In this document: positions 1 through 11,673 of the stretch, in pieces
How positions within the stretch are numbered: the first letter of the stretch is position 1
Layout of the letters: every line of letters starts with the position of its first letter
Origin: Lotus japonicus
Taxonomy: Eukaryota; Streptophyta; Magnoliopsida; Fabales; Fabaceae
Assembly (NCBI RefSeq): GCF_012489685.1
Contig: NC_080042.1
Span: 28,711,158-28,775,157, forward strand
Length of the DNA: 64,000 nucleotides
Reading direction: 5' to 3'
Made by a program: the position numbers and the translations under genes
Notes under the pieces: generated by a model
What the model saw: only the letters and a program-made list of their open reading frames with translations
Told to the model about the DNA's origin: nothing
Database searches by the model: none

Positions 1-608
1 TCCCAGGTAAGCTGGCCGGGCACAATGACTCATTAAAAGCCCTTCTTGCCTTAGACAGAACAACCCAAGTTCTTACGTGAATTCAAATGGGGTTTTTCCA
101 ATATCATTTTCAAACTCAATTTTCCTTTGAGAAGGTCTCGATCCATAAAACAATAATAGGGTACGAACCTCGGTCCGTCCCATCAAACTTTATCCAAAAA
201 CTCGTCAGGAGTCTGGCATAACTACCCGTTATCCACTATCTTGACGTTCCTCACTCATTCGCACAATTGCACGGTATATTCAATATAGTCAGCAATTCAA
301 GTGCGTAATAGAAAGACACAATATAATCAATATAATCCAAATATCATGTGAACAAGTAATCCCATAGCCTATAGTTAACCATTTAACAATTAAGCATGCG
401 AGTCAATTATCAACATATCAATGCGATAAATCCTGATCTCCCATGTCGGCCGAAGCCCAGAAAATGGAGACACACGTCTCAATCAGTTCACTCGGCCGAA
501 GCCTTCAGAAAACATTTTCAATCCAGACAATTCATATGCATAAACAATAATTCAATTCGAATTTATCGACGCCTACAAAGCATTAGCTAGCAAGTAAGTT
601 GCCCTAAC

Positions 609-686
609 CTCGAACTCGTCCAGTGTGTTCAAGCAAGGCTCCTTCACAATCCTCTTTTCCTGCTCCAAGTGTTCCTCCAAACGAAT
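609..686 (-). other. 78-nt exon-like block in LTR A
   Basis: Read on the minus strand, the block follows CAAAG (acceptor-like) and is followed by GTTAGG (donor-like). It is exactly 78 nt long, as are the blocks at the same place in LTRs B, C and D. In the frame with two leading bases it is open and contains Glu-Asp-Cys-Glu-Gly-Ala-Leu, which aligns with Glu-Cys-Glu-Glu-Ala-Leu in LTR C. It contains no ATG. The copy in the right LTR is at 59002-59079. I infer an internal exon of an LTR transcript. In A no matching downstream exon was found, so the gene is incomplete here. Confidence 0.5.
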
Positions 687-1676
687 CTTTGAGCAAACGA
701 AGCGAAAGTCAATCAAAACAAGTCAATTCGGTCAATACAATACTAACTAGCGTTTAGACAAAGCTTAAGAAGCTTCAGAGTACAATTTTTAAGCATGAAT
801 AGACGACAGAACCTCGTTCGCTAAAACGAGCATAACTCGAGCTACAGAACTCGGAATGACACGAAACCAGCGCCAAAATTTCGACAATCGAAAGAGCTAC
901 GCAATGGCTCAGGTCATAGAGACCCAAAAATTATTTTTGGACACGGTACCCTAAGCAATAGGTTTCGGCCACTATGTAAAATAGGGTTTCCGAGCTTTTT
1001 CTTCGATCTAAATCGATTCCTCGGTATTCTTAGGCGATATCTAGGCCAAGGAAACTCTCAGAAAAATTATCGAATCGAAATCTGTCGCAGGGGTATTTTG
1101 GTCAATATTTTTAGCTTAGAAACTCAAAATCAGAATTTCGAAAAACAAATTAGATGGGGTTGATACCAACGACGATTATAACGACTAATCTTACTAACGC
1201 TAAGCTCAGTCGAGGGTTTTAAGCCCAAAGGTTGGAACTTTAGCCAAAAATGGGTATTATGAGCAGAATTGAAACTCGGCGGCATTTCGGCGAGAATCGG
1301 CGAAATGTAATCCGCTAAACATGCTCATGGGCACGCAGGGAATAAGTTTGGATAGAAAGATGAAGTTATTTGGATAGTTTTGCCAAAAAAACTCAAAACT
1401 TAGAGCATAGAAGAACATAGAAAAAAGCTACGGAAACGACGATCAGAGGTAAGGATTAGCGACTATACCTCGATACCTTCAAGTAGCAACTGTTGAATCA
1501 ACGATCAAGCAAGAAATGGCAAAAATCTCTTATCCTCCTCCTCTTGGTGAAGCTCGCGGGTTTGGGAAAGAAAATGGTGAATTTTTTTGTTTTTTATTTT
1601 TCAAGCTACAACAACATATATATAGTGAATGAAATGGAAGATATTTTGTAAAGGTTAGATAAGGATAGAAAGATAT

Positions 1677-1745
1677 TTGTAAAGATCGGATAAGGATGAA
1701 TAGATATTTATCAAAGATCGGATAAGGATGAATAGATATTTTGTA
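1677..1745. repeat. 32-bp tandem repeat in LTR A (two units)
   Basis: A 32-bp unit beginning aaagatcggataagg occurs about twice here and three times at the matching place in the right LTR (60074-60170). The copy-number change explains most of the length difference between the two LTRs. Confidence 0.8.
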
Positions 1746-2485
1746 AACCGGTACATATTAGTTTAGATATCGGAGGATTTAACTCATAGAGTTAAGATAA
1801 AAAATATAAGAGCGATTCCGATTTTTCCTACTGATTCCAACGTATTTTAGACACGATATTCTTCCCGCTGAATCTTCTAATTCTTCAAAGAGATATCAGT
1901 ACGATTTTTGGTTTTCGAGGCTTGTTTTTAATGTTTGCCGGCTTAAAATGCACTTTATGGTTTTGACCTCGGATGTAGAAACTTCCATCTAAAGAAAGAT
2001 TTGGAACGTCAATTAGAGTGGGCGTACGCGGATGAAATCTTTATTTGAAGCTCCGAACAGAAAAAGTCTTCATCAACCGTTCATCTTAGGTTTCTTGGAC
2101 TATCAGGGTTTTAGTTTCGGCAAACCTCCGAGGATTGGAATCGGACATTCGTACATTCTAGGGTTTCGCCTCGAAACGCTTGTTATATATGGATTAAGAG
2201 AAGTTCTAACATTTCTCTGAAGATTTTTGGAATTAGTTTCCGTCGTGTCTTTAAGTGTAAACTAGCTATTTACTGGTGTTTTTGCCCTAGGTTTAAGCGT
2301 ATATCGATCGTGCTATAACTTTTATCGATTTTGATGAAATCCTTAGACTTTTCCTGAAGTTTCTCCTTCATAAATTTATTCCTTTCGATAAACTCTTGTT
2401 CAGGTTTTTCCTTCACGATACATCAAACCTAATCGTGAATAGGATTTTATTCACTTACTCTAAACTCAGAAACTTGGGTCTTACA

Positions 2486-2717
2486 TTACTACCCTCCAAA
2501 AAGAAAGTTTCTTCCTCGAAACTTAGAGTTCACCGAAAAGTTCTGAATACCGTTCCTTAATCTTTTCCTCTAACTCCTACTCATACACTATTCAAATTAA
2601 TTTTCGTCTTGCGTCTTAATACTTTGTCCTGCACTAAACTCATTTCCTAAAACCACTCTCTTGGTTTAGTATGTCATTCTAAACTTCGTATAACTTTCGT
2701 AGTTTAAAGCACGAGCG
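2486..2717 (-). pseudogene. Element A: last codons of pol and polypurine tract
   Basis: Read on the minus strand, the final codons of a chromoviral polyprotein are still recognisable at 2523-2576. They resemble the last residues of the polyproteins of B, C and E (Glu-Lys-Ile..., Tyr-x-Glu-Leu-Phe) and end in TAA. They are followed by the same purine-rich stretch ending ggagggtagtaa that sits directly before the 3' LTR in those elements. The rest of the 232 bp shows no recognisable pol sequence. With the gag-only interior at 56403-57849, this shows that protease, RT and integrase are missing from A. Confidence 0.75.
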
Positions 2718-3435
2718 ACCGTTGCAAGGCCCAAGTTTTCAAACTTATGCTAAGTGAATAAACTTCTTATTCACGATTAGGGTTGATGTAATGTGAAGGG
2801 AAACCTGAACAAAAGTTCATTAAATGAAATATATTTATGAAGGAGAAAGTTCAGGAAAAGTCTGAGGATTGTATCAAAGTCGATTTAAGTTATAGCACGA
2901 CTAATATTCGCTTTAAAAACCTAGGACAAGAATCTTAGGAAATAACACTATGTTCCACCCTTGGAACACTGTAGGATTTTAGTCCAAAAATCTTCAGAGA
3001 AATGTTAGAACTTCTCTTTTTCCATATATCAACATCGTTTCGAGACGAAACTCTAGGATCTACGAACGCCCGATTCCAATCATCGGAAGTTTGCCGAAAC
3101 CGAATCCCTAGTATTTCAAAACCCTAGAATCAACCGACAATGAAGACTTTTTCTATTCAGAGCTTCAAATGAAGATTCTACACGCGTACACCCATTTCTC
3201 TTGATGATTTCAATCTTTCTTCAGAAGGAAGTTTTCCATTCCGACATTCGATGCAAAAAGCAACTTATCGGGTAAAATAGTTTTACACCGACTATGCATT
3301 AGTTGCCAAAAATACAAGGAGACATCTATTTAGTTTTGGAATTCTTTTGCCAAAACATATCTTAGAATTCACGGAGAATGACGCCGGAAAAATCAGATTC
3401 GCGAAACTTTCATTTTCCCGTGAATTTCCATCTTC

Positions 3436-3443
3436 TATATATA
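3436..3443 (+). promoter_or_regulatory. TATA box of LTR B
   Basis: The sequence tatatata lies in the context cttctatatatagcaagc. The same box occurs in the 3' LTR of B (35604-35611), in C (9365-9372) and in E (12604-12611). It also lies on the minus strand in A (1617-1624), and D has a related tatttata (30826-30833). Transcription probably starts about 30 bp downstream, which makes 3470-3583 a leader exon without ATG. Confidence 0.7.
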
Positions 3444-4256
3444 GCAAGCAAGTGAGAAAAAAACACAAAACTCCTCCATTTTTCTCTACAAGGCCGCGAG
3501 CTTCAACAAGGAAGAAGGAAGAAGAGTTTTCTTCATTACTTGCTTGATCGTTGATCCGTTAGTTGCTGCTTCAAGGTTTCGAGGTATAGTCGCTAATCCT
3601 TACCTCTGATCGCTTTTTCCATAGCTTTTCTGTAGACTTTTCTGAGCTGATAGTTTATGGGTTTTTGCAAAACTATCCTGAAAATTTCATTTCTGATTCT
3701 AAACCTCTTCCTTATGTGCCCAAGATCACTTCTGCCGGGTTAGATTTTCCGTTATGTCGCCGGAATTCCGCCGGAATCAATTTTAGCCTTAAATACCCAT
3801 TTTTGGAGTTTTTGGAGTAAAGCTTCAACCTTTAGGCTAAAAACTATCGCCTTAGCTTAGTGCTAGTAGGATTAGTTGTCATAAACGTCGTTGGTGACGT
3901 CCCTGTCAAATTTGGTTTTTGGGATTTCAGTTTTGAAAATCCTAAGTTAAAAATCATGACCAAAATACCCCTACGACAGTTTTTGATCCGATAATTTTTC
4001 CGAGTTCAGAATACCCTTAGTTACGGCTAATGATAGCATAGGAACCAAGTTTGATCGAAGAAAAATCGAGTCTCCTAATTGTGAAAAGTGGCCGAACCTA
4101 TTAAGGGGGAGGAGGAAAATTTCCTTTTCCGAAAACTTGTCTTTCACGCTAGATTATCGTACCTTAGAGTATAGATTACTTCGAGTAACCTTAGTAAGTA
4201 TCGATAGCTTAGTTTTCGATAGATTCTGATAGTATTTCTGTGATTTTGTTTTAAAG

Positions 4257-4334
4257 GAACTTTTGAGGAATTTCCTGAGGAACAACACTTTGATTGTGAG
4301 GAAGAGTTGGAAATTCATTCTGGAGAACCTACAG
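4257..4334 (+). other. 78-nt exon-like block in LTR B
   Basis: The block is preceded by TTTTGTTTTAAAG and followed by GTGAGG, which are good plant splice-site contexts. In the frame with two leading bases and one trailing base it reads as an acidic peptide containing FEEFPEEQHFDCEE. Against the C copy (FEDFPEDQHFECEE), six of the first seven substitutions fall on third codon positions, as expected for protein-level selection. The trailing base joins in phase to the acceptor at 5791/5792, so the frame continues into the long LTR ORF. No ATG was found upstream in this frame, so the start codon is unresolved. Confidence 0.55.
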
Positions 4335-5791
4335 GTGAGGGCTTCTCACTGAATCTCTAGTTAATACTTAGGGTCGATGCTTTCGACATTGTTTACTGTT
4401 TATGCACTGGATTGTGTGTGATTGGAAAATGTTTTCTGAGGCTTCGGCTGACAATGTAGATGATGCATCTACTGAATGTTTTTGATGAGTGAATTACATG
4501 CTAAGTGCTAATTGGGTAATTTAGGATGTGTGGTGCATGCCTTATATGCTAAGTGCTATGTGGTTATTGCTTAATATATTGATATATGACATGTTGATTG
4601 GTTGTGCTGAGTTATTTATACTTATGCAATGAGATCTGAGATTCTGAATGGTGAGAATAGCGGGCAGGTCATGCCGATTTTATTCTGAGAGTTTTAAGAA
4701 AGTTTGATAGGACGAATGAGATTCGGACCTTGTTATGATGTGTATGGATCGAGACATTCTCTGGAGTCATTTGGGGATTTGGAGATCCCGAGAACTTATA
4801 GGATTTGCGATAAGACTAAAAGGATAGTATTTTGTAAAGAAAACTCATAAGACATTAAACAACCTCTAAATCTTTAATTAATGATAATAAACTCGAAAGG
4901 AAGGCGTGGAAGTCAAATCTTAGTTTTGGAAAACGAGAAGTGTCGTCGGATCCCAGTATTGAGAAAGTTGAGAGGCTTCGAGTATGTAGATGTTGTGGTG
5001 CTGTTGGAGCAGCGTTTGTTGTTGTGCTGTTGGAGCAGCTATGTTGTTGGGCTATCCTGGGGATAAGTCCGGGAAACCGTTAGTTTCCGAGAGTGTGATA
5101 CTCTGTGCTCGTTGAGCAGTTGTGACCATCGGATTGAGATGAGTCGGATGATTTGGAGATCATCGTGAGTTATGTGTTGTTGTGAAGAAGTGTCTTTTGT
5201 CGCAGAATCGACTTTACCTTAGGGTAAGCTTTTAGAGACTTTAATTTACCTAGAACACGTGGCGACGTGTCGAGTGAGATTCAGAGACGTTGTTTGTCTA
5301 ATCATCCTGCATTCATGCAACATTAATGAGGTATTAACACAGGACGTACTCTGGACCTCGTCGGATTCCAAAATGGTCATAAGACCCGGATTTCCGTGTA
5401 AGAGCGTATGTAGACGTCTCTTGTAGCAGACCGAAATGGCAGACCTACGGGTTACGGCTGATCTGACTACCGCTGTCGTTGGAGTAAGAGGCACGCGGGC
5501 CGAAATGGTCCCACCGTGGCTGGTGCTAGGGCTGATCCGTTGATGTCCATCCGTTCCGGATTGCATATTGGTTGACTGGGTTAACCTGCATACATATCAC
5601 GCAACATGCATACTAATTTAGTTGTTGAGTGTGATTGCTTCTTGTTAATCCTATTTGGAACATGCTATCTGTTATTATTGCGTTTATGTTATTGTGGAAC
5701 ATGCAACCCTAAGATGTTATCTCTAGCTATAAGCCTAAGTGGCTATCTATTATTTGTACCTATTGGGTTTATTATCTACATAGTTCTTTAG

Positions 5792-6325
5792 AGTTGACCC
5801 TCGCGTCTTCTGTGTGTGTTTTGGCGGACAACGCCTTTTGTCAGATGTCCATTGCGGACTGGTTCACAATGGTCCACCCTTCGGGGGGGGATTAGGTACG
5901 AGATGATCGATCAGGACGACCCCGAGTCGTGGGTGGTTGACCCCGCGAGCCATCGAGCGACGTATTCGGGGCGTATCATGGAGGACCACGTAGATAGTGG
6001 AGGACTCCTGAGGTCAGGAGTGTTGAGGAGGTGCTCTGTCAGCTTCAACTTGCCACCGGGCGTTCACTGTGGACCAGGACTTGGAGGACCACCACCACCA
6101 CCGTTGTCTTCAGACGAGGAGGATCCCTCAGAGGAGGAGCTAGTGGGAGTGCCTTCGGCAGAGTCTAGTGCACCCAGCTTAGCGGTCATTGATGATCAGG
6201 GTTCGGGCCCTAAGCCCGTGAGTCCAGCATCGGAGCGCACTGCGGTTGCGAGGGGAGGACGGATAGGGTTGGTAGACTTGGTCGTTCTGGATTCTGATTC
6301 GGACGACGATCATGCTAGCACGTAG
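5792..6325 (+). pseudogene. LTR-encoded acidic proline-rich ORF (LTR B, 5' copy, frameshifted)
   Basis: The frame opens after the acceptor-like TTCTTTAG and runs through an ATG at 5845 towards a stop ending at 6325. An extra G in the run at 5883-5890 (eight G against seven in the 3' LTR copy) shifts the frame, so this copy is broken. Conserved parts in order are MSIADWFTMVHPSG, then VVDPASHRATYS, a run of five prolines followed by SSDEEDPSEEE, and a C-terminal VDLVVLDSDSDDD. The last is a hydrophobic core followed by acidic/serine residues, like a SUMO-interacting motif. I do not recognise the family. D and C carry related, shortened copies. Function is unknown. Confidence 0.5.
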
Positions 6326-6820
6326 GTTTAGTGCTGGTGTGAGCTCCTTGAGTTAGGATTAGTGTAGGAGTAGAGTTTAGCTCTGACAGTCTTTGTTTCA
6401 TTTGTTTCTTTGGGGGACAGGGTAGTTCCGCCTATAGCTTTTTGTGTGGTTTCCTTACGGGAATCACAGAGAGTTGGTTGGACTTAGGAGGTCTTATTTT
6501 CAGGCCATTGGGTCAGCTTATTCTCAGTTTTGAGGGATAGTGTTGCGGACACTTACCTTTATATTCGGTTTGTACATATTGCCTACGGGCGCTACTCTTC
6601 TATTACCGTCACTGGAGGTTTACTCGTGACGAGGTTGTTACTTACAGCGGGGGCTGTTATATATATATTGTACATTAGTTCTGATTATTGTTATCGTTGG
6701 GTTTATTTATTTCAGTCTCGTCTTAGTTATTATCGAAAAAAAAAAAATATTTACGTTTTTCCGCATTAAGTTTACTTTTGGTTACTAAAGTGACGCCACC
6801 GAAATCGGGGTGTTACATTG

Positions 6821-6832
6821 TGGTATCAGAGC
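6821..6832 (+). other. Element B primer-binding site
   Basis: TGGTATCAGAGC lies 3 bp after the LTR end. It is complementary to the 3' end of plant initiator tRNA-Met, the usual minus-strand primer of these elements. About 200 bp of untranslated leader follow before gag. Confidence 0.9.
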
Positions 6833-7029
6833 ACGGTCGAGTCTTTCGGGAGTTGTTGGGGAATAGGTCTTCTGTGCTAGGTTGTGTGACTCTGCAAAGA
6901 GTGAAAATTGATTGTCTGCAAGCGATTTTTCGCTTAGAATTGATTGAAGTTATTGCTTACTCATATTGTATAGTGATGCTAGATGCTATCTTATGATGAG
7001 TACTGACTGTTTGCTTCCTTTAACAGAAC

Positions 7030-8657
7030 ATGGTGAATACAAATCAGTTAGCTGAGATGATGGCCACTATGGCCCAAGCCGTTACCGCACAGGCAAATGA
7101 TAATGCCATGAGGCGTGCTGCTGAAGAAGCACGTGAACAACATCAACGTCAAAGAGAGGTAACTCTCGACCAGAACAAGGGCCTCAATGACTTCAAGAGG
7201 CAAAACCCACCAAATTTCTCTGGTGGTACTGACCCAGACAAAGCGGATCTCTGGATCCAGGAGGTTGAAAAGATATTCGGCGTCCTACAGACTGTTGAGG
7301 GTGCCAAGGTGGGCATGGCGACATATCTGTTGCTCGGTGATGCTGAGTACTGGTGGAAGGGCAACAAGGGGATCATGGAAGCCAACCACGAGGAGATCAA
7401 CTGGAACTCCTTCCGAACTGCATTTTTGGAGAAATACTTTCCAACAAGTGCTCGGGATGAGCGGGAGTCACAGTTTATGACACTCCGTCAGGGAGGTATG
7501 TCTGTACCGGAATTTGCTTCGAAGCTGGAGTCTTTGGCTAAGCATTTCCAATTCTTTCATGATCACGTGAACGAGCGCTACATGTGCAAGCGTTTCGTTA
7601 ATGGACTTAGGCCGGATATTGAGGACTCAGTGAGGCCACTGGGAATCATGCGATTCCAATCATTGGTGGTGAAAGCCACGGAAGTGGAGCTGATGAAGAA
7701 CCGGAGGCTAAACCGGGCTGGAACTGGAGGGCCGATGAGGTCGAGCTCTCAGAATTTTCAGAACAGGGGAAGGTTTCAAAATAGGAGGCCGTATCAGCGT
7801 CCTGTTGGTAGAGGAGCGGCTTCGGGATCTTACAGGCCCATGGTGGGTGCTGCTGGTGGTTCAGGAGGTCAGACTCAGAACCGGGAACTGACTTGCTTCA
7901 AGTGTGGGAAGCCAGGGCATTATGCTCGTGATTGTCCCGACACGAGACCTCAATGCTACCACTGTAACAAACTGGGGCATACTGCGGCACAGTGCAAGGT
8001 ACCAAAGGCGGAACCAACCGTCAACACTGCGCGAGGGAAGCGTCCTGCTGCAAAGGCGAGAGTCTACACCATGAATGGTGAAGATGCTGAGGGGGTCGAT
8101 GGACTGATTAGAGGCGACCGCGAGATTGACGGTAACCTCCTATCCGTACTTTTTGATTCCGGTGCAACGCATTCATTTATCTCTAGGGAATGCGCGATCA
8201 GATTAAAACTTCCTATTACTGCTTTGAGCTTCGATCTGATAGTTACTACTCCTGCCAAGACTCTACTTGCTAATTCAGCATGCATGTATTGTTCGATAAC
8301 ATATAACAATAGGATCTACCAAGCTAACCTAGTATGCCTAACTCTTAAGAACCTAGATATTATCCTAGGAATGGATTGGTTGTCCCGCTATCATTGTCTT
8401 TTGGACTGCAACCGAAAGAGAGTGGTATTTCCTGATTCGGATCTTTCCGAGTATCTATCTGCCAATCACATTGGCGTCTCTTTGAACGAGGGATCTCAAG
8501 AGTATTCCGTTCTGCTGAGCTTGGAGAGTAAAGGGAATCCGGGAGTTGATAGTATTCCAGTGGTGAAAGAATTCACAGATGTTTTTCCTGGCGATGTACC
8601 TGGATTGCCGCCTGTACGCAACATTGAGTTTGCTATAGACATCATACCGGGAACAGG
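7030..8657 (+). pseudogene. gag-pol: Element B gag-protease part of polyprotein (split by element C)
   Basis: An ATG at 7030 begins [16 protein letters not shown], the gag N-terminus shared by A, B, C and E. A retrotransposon gag domain follows (around [14 protein letters not shown]), then two CCHC zinc knuckles ([14 protein letters not shown] and [14 protein letters not shown]) that bind RNA, then the aspartic protease signature [10 protein letters not shown]. The frame is open up to 8657, where element C is inserted just before the RT domain, and resumes in phase at 32063. Without C the polyprotein would be 1,472 residues plus stop. It lacks the 7-residue gag duplication seen in C and E. 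Confidence 0.92.
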
Positions 8658-10185
8658 TGTAAGGCCCGAGTTTTTAAGTTCATGCTAAGTGAATAAACTT
8701 CTTATTCACGACTAGGGTTGATGTAATGTGAAGGGAAACCTGAACGAAAGTTTATTAAATGAAATATATTTATGAAGGAGAAAGTTCAGGAAAAGTTCAA
8801 GGATTTCATTATGATCGATAAAAGTTATAGCACGAACGTTTTACGCTTAAACCTAGGTCAGAAACCCTAGTATATAGCTAATTTTCACTTTTAGGCACGA
8901 TGGCAGTTAATTCCAAAAATCTTCAGAGAAATGTTAGAACTTCTCTTTTTCCATATATCAAAATCGTTTCGAGGCGAAACTCTAGGATCTACGAACGTCC
9001 GATTCCAATCATCGGAAGTTTGCCGAAACCGAATCCCTGGTATTTCAAAACCCTAGAATCACCCGACTATGGGGACTTTATCTATTCAGAGCTTCAAATG
9101 AATATTCTACACGCGTACACCCATTTCTCTTGATGATTTCAATCTTTCTTCCGAAGGAAGTTTTCTACTCCGACATTCGATGCAAAAAGCAACTTATCGG
9201 GTAAAATAGTTTTATACCGACTATGCATTAGTTGCCAAAAATACAAGGAGACCTCTTTATAGTTTTGGAATTCTTTTGCCAAAACATATCTAATAATTCA
9301 CGGAGAATGACGCCGGAAAAATCAGATTCGCGAAACTTTCATTTTCCCGCGAATTTCCAACCTTTATATATAGCAAAGAAAGGAAGAAAAATCAAAACAA
9401 ACTACCCAAAACCCACCCAAAGGCCGCGAGTTTGCTAAGGAGAGGAGGAGAAGAGATTTTGTTCAATCCTTGCTTGATCGTTAATTAATCAGTTGCTGCT
9501 TCAAGGTTTCGAGGTATAGTCGCTAATCCTTACCTCTGATCGCTTTTTCCATAGCTTTTCTGTAGAGTTTTCTGAGTGGATAGTTTATGGGTTTTTGTAA
9601 AACTATCCTGAATCTTTCATTTCTGATTCTAAACCTCTTCTATATGTGCCCAAGATCACTTCTGCCGGATTAGATTTTCCGTTATGTCGCCGGAATTCCG
9701 CCGGAATCAATTCTAGCCTAAAATACCCATTTATGTAGTTTTTGAGTAAAGTTCCAACCTTTAGGCTGTAAACTATCGCCTTAGCTTAGTGCTAGTAGGA
9801 TTAGTTGTCATAAACGTCGTTGGTGACGTCCCTGCAAAATTTTATTTTTGGGATTTCAGTTTTGAAAATCCTAAGTTAAAAATCATGACCAAAATACCCT
9901 TGCGACAGTTTTTGATCCGATAATTTTTCCGAGTTCAGAATACCCTTAGTTACGGCTTATGAAAGAATAGGAACCAAGTTTGATCGAAGAAAAATCGAGC
10001 CCCTTAATTGTGAAAAGTGGCCGAGCCTATTAGAGGGGGAGGAAGAAATTTCCTTTTCCGAAAACTTGTCCTTTCGCGCTAGATTATCGTACCTTAGAGT
10101 ATAGATTACTTCGAGTAACCTTAGTAAGTATCGATAGCTTAGTTTTCGATAGATTCTTATAGTATTCTGTGATTTTGTTGTAAAG

Positions 10186-10263
10186 GTGCTTTTGAGGATT
10201 TCCCCGAGGACCAACACTTTGAGTGCGAGGAAGCACTAGTTGATAATTCTGGAGAACTTTCAG
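10186..10263 (+). other. 78-nt exon-like block in LTR C
   Basis: The block lies between TTGTAAAG and GTGAGG and is the same length as the block of LTR B. Its open frame contains FEDFPEDQHFECEEALVDNSGE. The copy in the 3' LTR of C is at 26288-26365. The leader exon upstream has a TAA in this frame, so translation is unlikely to start in that exon. Confidence 0.52.
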
Positions 10264-10894
10264 GTGAGGGCTTCTCACTGAATCTCTAGTTAATGTTTAG
10301 GGTCGATGTTTCGACATTGTTTACTGTTTATGCACTGAGATTGTGTGTGATTGAAAATGTTTTCTGAGGCTTCGGCTGACAATGTAGATGATTCATCTAC
10401 TGAATGTTTTCGAAGATTGACTTACATGCTATGTGCTATGTGGGTAATCTAGGATGTGTGGTGCATGCTTTATATGCTAAGTGCTAAGTGTTAATGTTGA
10501 GATTTCTTGATATATGACATGTTGATTGTGATGATCTAAATATGCTTTACACTGGAAATCTGAGATTCTGAATGGTGAGAATAGCGGGCAGGTCATGCCG
10601 ATTTTATTTTGAGAGTTTTGAGAAAGTTTGATAGGACGAACGAGGTTCGGGCCTTGATTTTGTTTAGTGGATCGAGACATCCTCTGGAAGCGACTTGGGA
10701 TTGGTAGATCCTGTAAATGTATAAGACTTGCGATAAGAAAAAATGGAATCTATTTTATAAAGAAAACTCATAAGACCTTAAATAACCTCTAAATCTTTAA
10801 GTAATGATAATAACCTCGAAGGAAGGCATTGGAAGTCAAATCTTAGTTTTGGAAAAACGAGGAGTGTCATCGGATCCAAGTGTTGAGTATGTCG

Positions 10895-10971
10895 TTGTTG
10901 TGCTGTTGGAGCAGCGTTGGTTGTTGTGCTGTTGGAGCAGCGTTGGTTGCTGTGCTGTTGGAGCAGCTATG
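10895..10971 (+). repeat. 26-bp minisatellite in LTR C
   Basis: Three units of about 26 bp around tgtgctgttggagcagcg occur here and again in the 3' LTR (27000-27076). LTR B has two related units near 4999-5042. The unit adds nothing obvious to the coding model and lies in the proposed second intron. Confidence 0.8.
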
Positions 10972-11673
10972 TAGTGGGACTATCCTGGGGATAAGTCCGG
11001 GGAACCGTTAGTTCCCGAGTATGTGATACTCTTGTGCTGTTGGAGCAGCTATGCGTGTTGTGAAGTGTGTCTTTTGTCGCAGAATCGACTTTACCTTAGG
11101 GTAAGCTTTTAGAGACATTAATTTAGCTAGAACACGTGGCGACGTGTCGAGTGAGGTCGGAGACGTTGTTTGGCTAATCACTGCATTGCATGCACTCATT
11201 AAGTGGTTTAAACACGGCGAGATACCGGACCACGGCGGATTCCAAAATTGGTTATAAGACCAGGATTTCCGCGTAAGAGCGCTGCTAGGTGACTCTTAGT
11301 AGCAGACCGAAATGGCAGGCCTTCGGGTTTTATGCGGATCTGGCTACATGATGATGTTGGAGTAAGAGGCATCACGGGCCGAAATGGCACCACCGTGGCT
11401 GGTGAAGGGCTGATCCGATGATGTCCATCCATTCCGGAATGCATATTGGTTGACTGGGTTAACCTGCATTGCATATCATGCAACATACATACTAATTTAG
11501 TTGTTGAGTGTGATTGTTATTTGTCAATCCTATTTGGAACATGCTATTTGTTATTGTCGTCATTTACATTCGATATGGAACATGCAACCCTAGGAATGAT
11601 ATCTCTAGTTATAAGCCTAAGTGGCTATCTATTATTTGTACCTATTGGGTTTATTATCTACATAGTTCTTTAG

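Larger units (their letters stand above)
1..2485 (-). repeat. Element A, 3' LTR (left part lies outside the window)
   Basis: This stretch matches 58394-60909 almost base for base and ends in the same ...GGGTCTTACA terminus, so it is the left (3') LTR of a minus-strand Ty3/gypsy element. I count about 40 substitutions against the right copy. The right copy also has one extra 32-bp tandem unit. On the minus strand a TATA box lies at 1617-1624. A conserved leader donor (GAG followed by GTATAGTCGC) follows it, and a 78-nt exon-like block lies at 609-686. The outer part of the LTR is cut off by the window edge. Confidence 0.93.
2723..6817 (+). repeat. Element B, 5' LTR (4,095 bp)
   Basis: The LTR starts TGCAAGGCCC (TGT mutated to TGC) and ends GGGGTGTTACA, directly followed by the primer-binding site. 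The partner LTR is 34891-38655 plus 56070-56397. The 5-bp TSD accgt lies at 2718-2722 and 56398-56402. I count about 40 substitutions between the two LTRs, about 1%. A TATA box (tatatata) lies at 3436-3443. A leader donor (TTTCGAG followed by GTATAG) falls at 3583/3584, an exon-like block at 4257-4334, and an acceptor plus long ORF at 5792-6325. At about 4.1 kb this is a very long LTR, as in Tekay/Del-type chromoviruses. Confidence 0.95.

Noticed and set aside
3347..3547. 66-residue ORF in LTR B, repeated at 35515-35715
   Set aside because: It runs across the TATA box and the leader exon and ends before the donor. It is present twice only because LTRs are duplicated, and related LTRs do not keep the frame.
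5246..5566. 106-residue minus-strand ORF in LTR B
   Set aside because: Shortened in the other LTR copy (37519-37734) and without support in related LTRs.
6821..6832. tRNA-like sequences after each 5' LTR
   Set aside because: Only the short match to the tRNA 3' end is present; these are primer-binding sites and no tRNA gene is there.
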